From Desulfobacteraceae bacterium (GTDB taxonomy: Bacteria; Desulfobacterota; Desulfobacteria; Desulfobacterales; Desulfobacteraceae), in assembly GCA_016744295.1 (NCBI GenBank), contig JADGEQ010000005.1, positions 62,001-126,000 of the forward strand: a DNA stretch of 64,000 bases. The letters are read 5' to 3'. The position numbers and the translations under genes are program-made. Every line of letters starts with the position of its first letter. Positions within the stretch are counted from its first letter, which is position 1. Below are positions 26,856-34,492 of the stretch, in pieces. The notes beneath the pieces were generated by a model. The model made no database searches. It was not told the DNA's origin and saw only the letters and a program-made list of their open reading frames with translations.

Positions 26856-27920
26856 TTAACCCCAGAATATTTCGCCGTATTCACCGTCAGCAGTCTCAAA
26901 ATCCCTTTTATGACCGATGTCCATCCAGTATTCCCGGATTTGGAATACCACTGTTTTGTCCTCTTTTTCCATCATCTTGTCAAACAGATGGGTCATATCA
27001 AAATATTCGTCATCGGGTATCAGATCGATTATATCCGGTTCAAACACATAGATTCCCCCGTTGACAAAAAACCGCTGAACCGGTTTTTCATCCAGCTGCA
27101 CAAGCCGGTTTCCTTCCTGCTTGATCACCCCATAGGGTATCTGCATGTTGTATTCTCGGACACACATGGTTGCCCTGGCATTGCCAAGCTTGTTATTGTT
27201 GATATGAAACTCTAAAAGCTGCTTAAAATCAACCTTGGTGAGGAGGTCACCATTCATCACAATAAAGGGCAGAAAGGGTTTTTCAGGAAGCAGTTTGATA
27301 CTTCCGGCGGTGCCAAGCCGTTGCGTTTCCCTTAGATATTCAATGCTGACACCCCATTTAGAGCCATCCCCAAAGTATTCCTCGATCATCTCTGCTTTAT
27401 AATTTACGGAGATATAAAAGGTATCAAATCCTTTATTTATAAACCCTTCGAGAATCGTTTCCAGCAACGGGGTTCCCCCAACCTTTAAAAGCGGTTTGGG
27501 ACATGATTCAGTTAAAGGGCGAAGCCTTGTGCCAAGGCCACCGGCCATGAGAATCACAGGATTTTTAATTTTCTTTTCTTTCAGGATATCCCTCAAAAAC
27601 ATGAGTTCAACAACCCTGCCCCCATGATCCACAATGGGAAGCTGATTAATCAGTTGTTCCTTCATTATCCGATGCATGGTTTTCGGATCATCATCAATGG
27701 AGGCTGTGAGAGGAGAAACATAAAAGATGCGCTTTACAGGTTCATCCAGGCTGATTCCTTTTAAGATCCCCCTGCGGATATCACCGTCGGTAACCGTTCC
27801 AAGCAGCTTATTCTCGGAATCGACCACAAGGGCAATCTGAAGTGCGCTCTTATCAATGACGGCTATGGTTTCTTTTATACTGGTTTCAGGCCCTACTGAT
27901 GTTTTTGTCCAATCTTTCAT
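26856..27920 (-). CDS. ptmE: CBS-pair nucleotidyltransferase (PtmE-like)
   Basis: 354 aa. Residues 1-120 are two CBS repeats (TVTDGDIRRGIL, then MFLRDILKEK). Residues about 122-354 are a sugar-1-phosphate nucleotidyltransferase with VILMAGGLGTRLRPLTE and the NGDLLTKVDF motif. This arrangement is that of PtmE, reported to be the glucosamine-1-phosphate guanylyltransferase that starts the GDP-route to legionaminic acid in Campylobacter jejuni. It therefore favours the legionaminic over the sialic pathway here. The CBS domains may sense a nucleotide. It follows the 2-epimerase gene by 29 bp in the same direction. Confidence 0.85.
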   Translation of the reverse strand: MKDWTKTSVGPETSIKETIAVIDKSALQIALVVDSENKLLGTVTDGDIRRGILKGISLDEPVKRIFYVSPLTASIDDDPKTMHRIMKEQLINQLPIVDHGGRVVELMFLRDILKEKKIKNPVILMAGGLGTRLRPLTESCPKPLLKVGGTPLLETILEGFINKGFDTFYISVNYKAEMIEEYFGDGSKWGVSIEYLRETQRLGTAGSIKLLPEKPFLPFIVMNGDLLTKVDFKQLLEFHINNNKLGNARATMCVREYNMQIPYGVIKQEGNRLVQLDEKPVQRFFVNGGIYVFEPDIIDLIPDDEYFDMTHLFDKMMEKEDKTVVFQIREYWMDIGHKRDFETADGEYGEIFWG

Positions 27921-27949
27921 TTTTCTACCTGCATATCTTAATTGAGGAT

Positions 27950-29110
27950 TTAGTTATATTCAATATCATAAAACTCTTTTTTCAGGATATCTTTTAGATC
28001 GGCCGTTTCCAGCAGTTTCTTGATCACGTTGGCGGTGTCTGGTTTCTCAAAAGGCGTTGTCATGTTCACCATCTTTAATTGAAAGGAAGGATTCGATATC
28101 ATTTTCAACCCAGCCAATATTGCTTTTTTTAAAGGATCACAATCCAAAATACTGTTTGCCCTGACCCTGCCCTTTTGCCTATTTCCAATATTAATGGTTG
28201 GAACATTAAGGACGGGTGCTTCAAGGAGACCACTGGAACTGTTTCCGATAACTGCATCACAAAATTTCATTGCAGAAAGATATCGTAGATATCCAAGAGA
28301 TTGCACCACAAGGCATTGATCTGGATGCATTTTTTGGTAATCAGCTTGCATTTGATTGATCATTCTGCCTCCGGTATCTGCATTTGCCCCGGTAAAAATA
28401 AATTTATGATCCGGACACTGATCCAATGCGGCTAACAATTGTGCAAACTGCTCTTTAAAAGCATTTTTTTCCAGGGTCACCGAATGGAAGGTGATAAGGA
28501 AAAAGGGAGTATCCAGTTTAAAACCCAAAGATTTTTCAAGATCTTTTCGTGCCATGAATTTTAAGCGCCTGATATTTTCCACCCCCAGGGCACCCACATT
28601 ATAAACATGCCCGGGCTGCTCGCCCATCTGAATAATTCTGCGCCTGTATTCCTCGCAACAGGGAAAATGAAAATGGGCCATTTTAGTGATGCTGTGCCGG
28701 AATGCTTCGTCAATGGCCCCTTGTGTTGTTTCTCCCCCGTGGATATGGGCAATGGGAATACAACAGACCCGGGCAGCCGTTGCACAGCAAAAGGCTTCAA
28801 ACCGGTCACCCAGGAGAACCAATATATCGGGTTTGTGTTCAGTAAAAAAATTTCCATATTTAGAAACCGCAATTCCCATGGAATGACATATCCCTTTTGA
28901 AGAATCATCGATAATCTCTATATCCACACATTCCGGTTTAAAACCGTCTTTGAAAATTTCCTTGATGGTCATGCCGTGATCAGCAACAAGATGGGTTCCG
29001 CTGACCAATAATTGTAATTGCAGTTCCGGACTTTTATGAATCTGGTGAATAAGATTTCTTAAAAGGCCATATTCCGCCCTGGTGGAGGTATATACGCAGA
29101 TTTTACGCAT
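27950..29110 (-). CDS. legG: Hydrolysing UDP/GDP-sugar 2-epimerase (LegG/NeuC-like)
   Basis: 386 aa. It releases the nucleotide while inverting C2, giving the free 6-deoxy-mannosamine-type sugar that the NeuB-like synthase condenses with phosphoenolpyruvate. Family motifs are YTSTRAEYGLL at the N-terminus, VLLGDRFEAF and AHIHGGETTQGAIDEAFRHSITK near residues 100-135, and GNSSSGLLEAP near 285. The length is typical. Its start overlaps the synthase gene by 8 bp. Substrate choice between GDP- and UDP-sugars is inferred from the PtmE-like neighbour. Confidence 0.9.
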   Translation of the reverse strand: MRKICVYTSTRAEYGLLRNLIHQIHKSPELQLQLLVSGTHLVADHGMTIKEIFKDGFKPECVDIEIIDDSSKGICHSMGIAVSKYGNFFTEHKPDILVLLGDRFEAFCCATAARVCCIPIAHIHGGETTQGAIDEAFRHSITKMAHFHFPCCEEYRRRIIQMGEQPGHVYNVGALGVENIRRLKFMARKDLEKSLGFKLDTPFFLITFHSVTLEKNAFKEQFAQLLAALDQCPDHKFIFTGANADTGGRMINQMQADYQKMHPDQCLVVQSLGYLRYLSAMKFCDAVIGNSSSGLLEAPVLNVPTINIGNRQKGRVRANSILDCDPLKKAILAGLKMISNPSFQLKMVNMTTPFEKPDTANVIKKLLETADLKDILKKEFYDIEYN

Positions 29111-30119
29111 CGATCATATCATCTTTTTTATAATTTTTTCTTGCCCTCTTGCCCAGGATATCATCCCATTTCATTGGGCTTATTCCCATTCCCGGTCGTT
29201 TTGCAGCCAGGTTGTGATGGGTGAAGGGTTCCCCTTCAACAATATTGCAGGCGGCCACAATACTTTTTCGGGCAACAGCAATATTTTTTTTCTCCGACGG
29301 GCTGGGTGTTTTTAAACCGTTGCCAAAGGCTTTTTCAATATTTCTGACCGCCCTTACCATTTGAATCAACTCTCCGGGTGAAAGAGAGGCATTGTGATCC
29401 GGACCGGGCAGGGTTTTGTCCAGGGTAAAATGTTTTTCAATCATGGATACGCCCATGGCAACCGCTGCAATGACAATCTCAATGCCTTGGGTATGGTCGG
29501 AATAGCCGGTTTTAATTCCCGGGAAGGTCTCTTTTATGGTCTGAATTGCCCTGAGATTTACATCCTGCATGGGGGTGGGATACTCCGTATTGCAATGCAG
29601 CACGGTTATCTGTTCTAAATGGATACCGGCAGTTGTAAAAACAAAAAGGGCCGCCTTGATCTCACCAAGATCAGCCATTCCCGTTGACAGGATAATAGGG
29701 TCATCCTGACCCAAGGCGGCAATCTTTCTTAAATAGGGCAGATTGGTGATCTCCCCGGAAGGGATCTTCCATTTGGCAATTCCCAGTCCTTTCAGCAAAT
29801 CAATGGATTCAAGATCAAAGGGGGAGGATAGAAATTCAATACTATTTTCCTTGCAGGTGTTCATCAGCGCCAGATGGGATGCCCGGGACAATTCAAGTTT
29901 TTTCAGCATATCAAACTGGGACTCTTGCCGATCGGTTGTTTTTGTTTGATACTCAGCCTTGATTGCATTTTTTGTAACCAGGGTTTTGGCCTTAAAGGTC
30001 TGAAATTTTATTGCATCCGCACCAGCTCTTGCAGCAACTTTTACCATTTCATTGGCACGTTCCATGGAGCCATTGTGGTTAACCCCGGCTTCTGCAATTA
30101 TAAATACCCTGGGGTGCAT
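29103..30119 (-). CDS. legI: Nonulosonic acid synthase (LegI/NeuB-like)
   Basis: 338 aa. It condenses phosphoenolpyruvate with the free N-acetylated hexosamine. The N-terminal TIM-barrel has IIAEAGVNHNGS, DAIKFQTFKA and STGMADLGEI, with the metal-binding HCNTEYP and the EKHFTLD strand. The C-terminal 60 residues form an antifreeze-like SAF domain (HHNLAAKRPGMGISP). It begins 2 bp after the acyltransferase stop. Sequence alone does not separate LegI from NeuB. Confidence 0.92.
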   Translation of the reverse strand: MHPRVFIIAEAGVNHNGSMERANEMVKVAARAGADAIKFQTFKAKTLVTKNAIKAEYQTKTTDRQESQFDMLKKLELSRASHLALMNTCKENSIEFLSSPFDLESIDLLKGLGIAKWKIPSGEITNLPYLRKIAALGQDDPIILSTGMADLGEIKAALFVFTTAGIHLEQITVLHCNTEYPTPMQDVNLRAIQTIKETFPGIKTGYSDHTQGIEIVIAAVAMGVSMIEKHFTLDKTLPGPDHNASLSPGELIQMVRAVRNIEKAFGNGLKTPSPSEKKNIAVARKSIVAACNIVEGEPFTHHNLAAKRPGMGISPMKWDDILGKRARKNYKKDDMIDA

Positions 30120-30121
30120 GA

Positions 30122-30745
30122 CTAAAGATTATCCCTTATTGGTTTGCCGTCCTTTTCACTGACAATAAGATGCCCCGCCTTTAAAAACCAATTGTCCGGA
30201 AGTTTGATTCCCTGAACAAGGGTTGCATTGGATCCCACAAAACTGCCGGAACCAATTTGGGTTTCCCCGTTTAACACCGCACCGGTGGAGACATGGGTAT
30301 GGTCCCCAACCCCTGCGTCATGTTCAATAAGACACCTGGTATTTAAAATACAATTTTTCCCAATACGGGCACCGGCATTTACGATCACCTGGTGCATGAT
30401 GATACTACCTTCTTCTATTTGAGCATGTTTTGATACATATGCCCGAGAAGAAATAACAACAGGAAGAATAAAACCTGTTTGTTTCAACCGGCTAAAAAGT
30501 TGTTGCCGGGTAGTTGACAGTCCAACCTGCCCAAGGGTTATCAGGGCATAATCATATTGTTTTTTCAAGGCATCCAGCTCATTATCACACCCGATAACCG
30601 GATACCCCAATATTAATCCCGATTTTTTTTTCCCCGATTGTTCCACAATTCCGGCAATGGTGAACTCATTACCACTCTCAATAACATCAATGCAGGAGCG
30701 GCAATGACCGCCGCCGCCAATAAGAATTATTTTTTTCTCAGACAT
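30122..30745 (-). CDS. NeuD/PglD-type sugar acyltransferase (LegH candidate)
   Basis: 207 aa from the ATG at 30745 (a longer frame to 30757 is less likely because it lacks a good start). It has an N-terminal Rossmann-like region (IILIGGGGHCRSCIDVIE) and a C-terminal left-handed beta-helix of hexapeptide repeats (GSIIMH, GARIGKN, HDAGVGDHTHVS, TQIGSGSFVG). In the legionaminate pathway the equivalent enzyme N-acetylates the 4-amino sugar made by the aminotransferase. It overlaps the aminotransferase gene by 8 bp. NeuD O-acetyltransferase is an alternative. Confidence 0.82.
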   Translation of the reverse strand: MSEKKIILIGGGGHCRSCIDVIESGNEFTIAGIVEQSGKKKSGLILGYPVIGCDNELDALKKQYDYALITLGQVGLSTTRQQLFSRLKQTGFILPVVISSRAYVSKHAQIEEGSIIMHQVIVNAGARIGKNCILNTRCLIEHDAGVGDHTHVSTGAVLNGETQIGSGSFVGSNATLVQGIKLPDNWFLKAGHLIVSEKDGKPIRDNL

Positions 30746-31886
30746 TGGCCCTCGCACTGCTGGGCAGGTTTACAATCCTCTGTGCCAGCCATCTTGCATT
30801 TCCCAGGGTGTCCGTTTGACACTTTTTATAAATTTGAAGATCCGGTATCAGTTCCCAGGCAGGCCGGGTCATAATCCCAAATTCATTTGTTCGTTCTAAA
30901 AAATCATCCCGGTGGTTTTTATCTTGGGTAATGATCGTATTGAGCCAGTAATTGCTGGTACACCCCGAAGGCTCTGTAACAAAATGCCCCCATTTGGCTT
31001 CTTTAAATAAGGCCTCATAGGCATTGGCAAGGTGTCGTTTATCCGCCAGGATACCATCCAATTGCTCAAGCTGGGCACAGGCAAGGGCGGCATTTAAATT
31101 GGGCAGCCGGTAATTATACCCGATTTCATCATGAACAAAGGCCCATTTATGGGGTATTTTTGCCGTGGTGGTCAAGTGCCTGGCTTTTTTTGCAATCGCC
31201 TGATTGTTTGTAATAATAGCGCCACCACCGCCGCAGGTAATGGTTTTATTCCCGTTAAAACTTAAAACCCCCAGTTTGCCAAATGTTGCACACTGTTTTT
31301 TTAAAATTTTTGAACCAAGGGCTTCTGCACTGTCTTCCACCACAGAAAGGTTCCAGTGATCTGCAATTTCCAGTATTTGTTTCATTTTGCACGGATGCCC
31401 AAAGGTGTGCATGGGAACAATTGCAGCAATACGGTTTCCGGTATTTTTATTAATAGTTCCCCGGGCATTTTTTTTGCCATTATGATCCAGAAAGGTTTCC
31501 AGGGCACGGGGACACAATCCAAGGGTTTCTCTATTTACATCAACAAATACGGGCACAGCATTATTATGAACAATGGCATTGGCCGTTGCCACAAAGGTAA
31601 GCCCCTGGGTGATGACCTCATCATTTTGCTCAACACCTGCCACCCTTAATGCCACCTGGAGGGCAGTTGTTCCATTCACCATTGCCACTGCATATTTTGC
31701 ACCCAAATATTGTGCAAGCCCCTGTTCAAAACGGTCAACATACTCACCCACACTGGAGACAAAGGTTGAATCAATGGCATCTAATACATATTTGCGGTCA
31801 ATTTCTTTGAAATGGGGTTCATGAAGCGGGATAAACCCTTTGGTCTGATACCACTCCCTTATAAATTGAATCAGTTTGCTATACAT
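30738..31886 (-). CDS. legC: DegT/DnrJ-type sugar aminotransferase (LegC-like)
   Basis: 382 aa from the ATG at 31886; the open frame reaches 31940 but the extra 18 codons overlap the upstream gene and lack the family pattern. PLP-dependent aminotransferase motifs are AMVNGTTALQVAL near residue 65, the VEDSAEALGS aspartate near residue 160, and the lysine in SFNGNKTITCGGGG near residue 190. It adds an amino group to the 4-keto sugar from the dehydratase next to it. The start codon lies inside the last codons of that gene (8-bp overlap), so translation is coupled. Confidence 0.9.
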   Translation of the reverse strand: MYSKLIQFIREWYQTKGFIPLHEPHFKEIDRKYVLDAIDSTFVSSVGEYVDRFEQGLAQYLGAKYAVAMVNGTTALQVALRVAGVEQNDEVITQGLTFVATANAIVHNNAVPVFVDVNRETLGLCPRALETFLDHNGKKNARGTINKNTGNRIAAIVPMHTFGHPCKMKQILEIADHWNLSVVEDSAEALGSKILKKQCATFGKLGVLSFNGNKTITCGGGGAIITNNQAIAKKARHLTTTAKIPHKWAFVHDEIGYNYRLPNLNAALACAQLEQLDGILADKRHLANAYEALFKEAKWGHFVTEPSGCTSNYWLNTIITQDKNHRDDFLERTNEFGIMTRPAWELIPDLQIYKKCQTDTLGNARWLAQRIVNLPSSARANV

Positions 31887-32868
31887 TGTACATGTCAGTT
31901 TTATAGCGTGAAAGGTTTTCAGGATTGACAAACCAGTCAATGGTTTTCTCTAATCCCTGTTCAAGAGAATAATCCGGTTTAAAGCCGGTGAGTTGATTTA
32001 TTTTGGTATTGTCACAGCAAAGCCGGAATACTTCGGAATCCTTAGGGCGTAATCGTTGTTCTTCGGTAATAAATTCAACATCAGACTTCATTATTTTCTT
32101 TATTAAATCAAGGGTATCTGCCACGGAAACTTCAACCCCTGATCCGATATTGACCACCTCGCCAATGGTTTTGTCCGATTGGGCCAACCCCATAAATCCT
32201 TTGCAGGTATCCAGAACATAATTAAAATCACGGGTGGGGGTAAGATCGCCTAGTTTAATCTGCTTTTTACCCGTGGCAATCTGTCCTATGATGGTGGGGA
32301 TAACGGCCCTGGCACTTTGCCGGGGGCCATAGGTATTAAAAGGTCTTGCAATGGTAACTGGCAACTGGAAGCTCAGATAAAAACTCATGGCCATTTGATC
32401 GGCACCGATTTTACTGGCGGAATAGGGGGATTGGGGCTGTAATGGATGATTTTCATCTATGGGAACATATTGTGCCGTACCATAAACTTCGGAGGTGGAG
32501 GTATGAATAACCCTACACCCGTTTTCTTTTGCTGCCTGGCAGATATTCAGAGTTCCTTTAATATTGGTGTCCACATAACTGTCCGGCGCAACATATGAAT
32601 AGGGTATGGCAATCAAAGCGGCAAGATGGAAAACAATATCCACCTCTTTGGTTATTTTTTTACAAAAATGAGGGTCCCGCACATCACCGGATATAACTTC
32701 AATATCATCCAGGCAGTTTAAGCTCTCGAGCCACCCCCAATAATTAAAAGAATTATACTGGCTTAACGCTTTTACCCTGGCACCTGATTCAATCAGCATT
32801 TCAACCAAATGCGACCCGATAAAACCGTCGGCCCCTGTAACCAATACTCGCTTATTTTTAAAAATCAT
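31879..32868 (-). CDS. legB: NAD-dependent sugar 4,6-dehydratase (LegB-like)
   Basis: 329 aa, extended SDR family. It makes the 4-keto-6-deoxy sugar at the pathway entry. Motifs: TGADGFIGSHL at residues 11-21, HLAALI near 78, STSEVYGTA near 123 and YSASKIGAD (YxxxK) near 148. ARPFNTYGPRQ follows near residue 180. The gene is 43 bp downstream of a B12-type radical SAM gene on the same strand. Related UDP-GlcNAc 4,6-dehydratases for other sugars look similar; downstream partners support legionaminate. Confidence 0.9.
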   Translation of the reverse strand: MIFKNKRVLVTGADGFIGSHLVEMLIESGARVKALSQYNSFNYWGWLESLNCLDDIEVISGDVRDPHFCKKITKEVDIVFHLAALIAIPYSYVAPDSYVDTNIKGTLNICQAAKENGCRVIHTSTSEVYGTAQYVPIDENHPLQPQSPYSASKIGADQMAMSFYLSFQLPVTIARPFNTYGPRQSARAVIPTIIGQIATGKKQIKLGDLTPTRDFNYVLDTCKGFMGLAQSDKTIGEVVNIGSGVEVSVADTLDLIKKIMKSDVEFITEEQRLRPKDSEVFRLCCDNTKINQLTGFKPDYSLEQGLEKTIDWFVNPENLSRYKTDMYNV

Positions 32869-32911
32869 TTATTTTGCCCTAAAGATTTGATCGGATTCAT
32901 CAAACCTGCTT

Positions 32912-34303
32912 TTATGATTGCCGGAATCCCCGGAAAGAAGCATCCCGGGTCGAATATAATTCCCGGGTCTGTTTAGCCATTGATTGCTTTTTATTTTCAA
33001 AATAATTTTCAATCAACCTGATATTGGCACGGGTCAGTTCCAAATACAATTCGTCTTCAGACAATTGGGTAAAATTGGCAGCAAACAGATCTGAATTCAA
33101 ATGCTTGTTTTCATAAAAATCTTCTATATCCTTTATCAGTCCCTTTTCAATGGCATGATCATATAAGGGAGAACCCGGATATGGGGTCACCGGCCGTATG
33201 GTTCTCATCTGGGCACCATCATCATGCTTGATCAAAAAATCCACTGCTGCTGTTAATGTGTCCTTGTTATCACCAATATGACCAAAAAGCATATTTAAAC
33301 CGGGACTTATCCCAGACGCAAGTGTTTCATCAATACCCTTGTCGATTTGCCGGATTGTAAGCGCTTTTTTCATTTTTTTCAGCACATCATTATCATAGGC
33401 TTCTATGCCGTAATTAATAAAGACGCAGCCCGCCCTTTTCATCATGGACAAAACATCAGGGGTTGCATAGTTGAGCCGACCATTGCAGTCCCATTTGATA
33501 TTCAAATCTGCTTTGAGAAACGCTTCACATATTTCAATGGTGCGTTGCTTGGATGACATGAGAAGCTCATCGGAAAATGCAATATAGGTTATATTAAACT
33601 CTTTTTTCAGATATTTTATTTCTTCAACAATTGCCTGGGAACTTCTCGGGCGAAACCCTTTATCCAGCCGATAGCAAAAATTGCAGGTAAAGGTACACCC
33701 CCGACCGGAAAGCAAGGGCATTATAAAATCAGAGTGACTGCAATTGGGCATTCTTAAAAGCCTGTAATGTTCCATTGGGAAAAGATCGTATGCCGGCAAC
33801 GGAATACTGTCGATATCTTTTATCAATTCTCTTCTGGGGTTCGTCAAAACATCCTGGCCATTTCGATATGCAATTCCCTTAATATCTTCCAAAGACTGAT
33901 GATTTGCGAATGCTTCAAAAAGTTCCAGTACGGTTTCTTCCCCTTCTCCGATGACGGCAGCATCCGCATTGGTTTTCCTCAAAAAATATTCCGGTTCCGG
34001 AGATGGCCCATGCCCGCCGATGATAAAATGTTCCGGTCTTTGTTTTGAATTTTCAATGGCAGCCGAGATATCCAGTAATTTCTTATACTGGTAATATCCC
34101 GCAATGATGCTGACGCCAATAATATCAAATTTATTCTGATCAAGATAGGATGTCAGATGTTCATCCGGGTAATGGTGGACATCCTGGTTATAAATTTCAA
34201 CATCATAGCCGTCTTTCCTGAGAACCGCTGCAATATATGCCAATCCCTGGGGGAACCAATGGATATAGGAATCATTATCATAGACAACCAATAGGATTCT
34301 CAA
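32912..34303 (-). CDS. B12-binding-domain radical SAM protein heading the nonulosonate operon
   Basis: 463 aa from a TTG start with AGGAGA upstream. The B12-like domain has FPQGLAYIAAVLRKDGY, IIGGHGPSPEPE and IGEGEET. The radical SAM motif SGRGCTFTCNFC is at about residues 198-209 and YGIEAYDNDV near 300. It precedes the sugar 4,6-dehydratase by 43 bp, so it is probably in one transcript with the nonulosonate genes, unlike the other ten radical SAM genes on the + strand. A C-methylation or other radical change to the nonulosonate or its precursor is a reasonable guess. The C-terminus is polar, with no membrane helices. Confidence 0.9.
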   Translation of the reverse strand: MRILLVVYDNDSYIHWFPQGLAYIAAVLRKDGYDVEIYNQDVHHYPDEHLTSYLDQNKFDIIGVSIIAGYYQYKKLLDISAAIENSKQRPEHFIIGGHGPSPEPEYFLRKTNADAAVIGEGEETVLELFEAFANHQSLEDIKGIAYRNGQDVLTNPRRELIKDIDSIPLPAYDLFPMEHYRLLRMPNCSHSDFIMPLLSGRGCTFTCNFCYRLDKGFRPRSSQAIVEEIKYLKKEFNITYIAFSDELLMSSKQRTIEICEAFLKADLNIKWDCNGRLNYATPDVLSMMKRAGCVFINYGIEAYDNDVLKKMKKALTIRQIDKGIDETLASGISPGLNMLFGHIGDNKDTLTAAVDFLIKHDDGAQMRTIRPVTPYPGSPLYDHAIEKGLIKDIEDFYENKHLNSDLFAANFTQLSEDELYLELTRANIRLIENYFENKKQSMAKQTRELYSTRDASFRGFRQS

Positions 34304-34332
34304 TTTTCTTCTCCTGTTAAACGTTAGCTAGG

Positions 34333-34380
34333 TATACATTTATCAAAAAATGTTTTCAAGATTATTATACATTTATCAAA
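34333..34380 (-). promoter_or_regulatory. Duplicated 15-bp element before the nonulosonate operon
   Basis: TATACATTTATCAAA occurs at 34333-34347 and again at 34366-34380 on the + strand, 33 bp apart (about three helical turns). On the coding strand each reads TTTGATAAATGTATA, and the upstream copy continues to TATAAT-like sequence, a possible -10. The pair may be a regulator site overlapping the promoter. The rest of the 34304-34492 gap contains only the flagellin 1 terminator. Confidence 0.5.
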
Positions 34381-34433
34381 CATTTCGTGGGGGTATTGAA
34401 AATGAACCCGCCATGTATAGCACAAACAATAAA

Positions 34434-34458
34434 GGCAGCAGCTTTTATGGCTGCTGCC
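34434..34458 (-). terminator. Terminator of flagellin 1
   Basis: 9-bp stem GGCAGCAGC / GCTGCTGCC with a 7-nt loop. Read on the minus strand it is followed by TTTATTGTTTG. It is 35 bp after the flagellin 1 stop. Confidence 0.8.
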
Positions 34459-34492
34459 CCTATCATAGGGTTAATTATTTATCCAGCAAATG

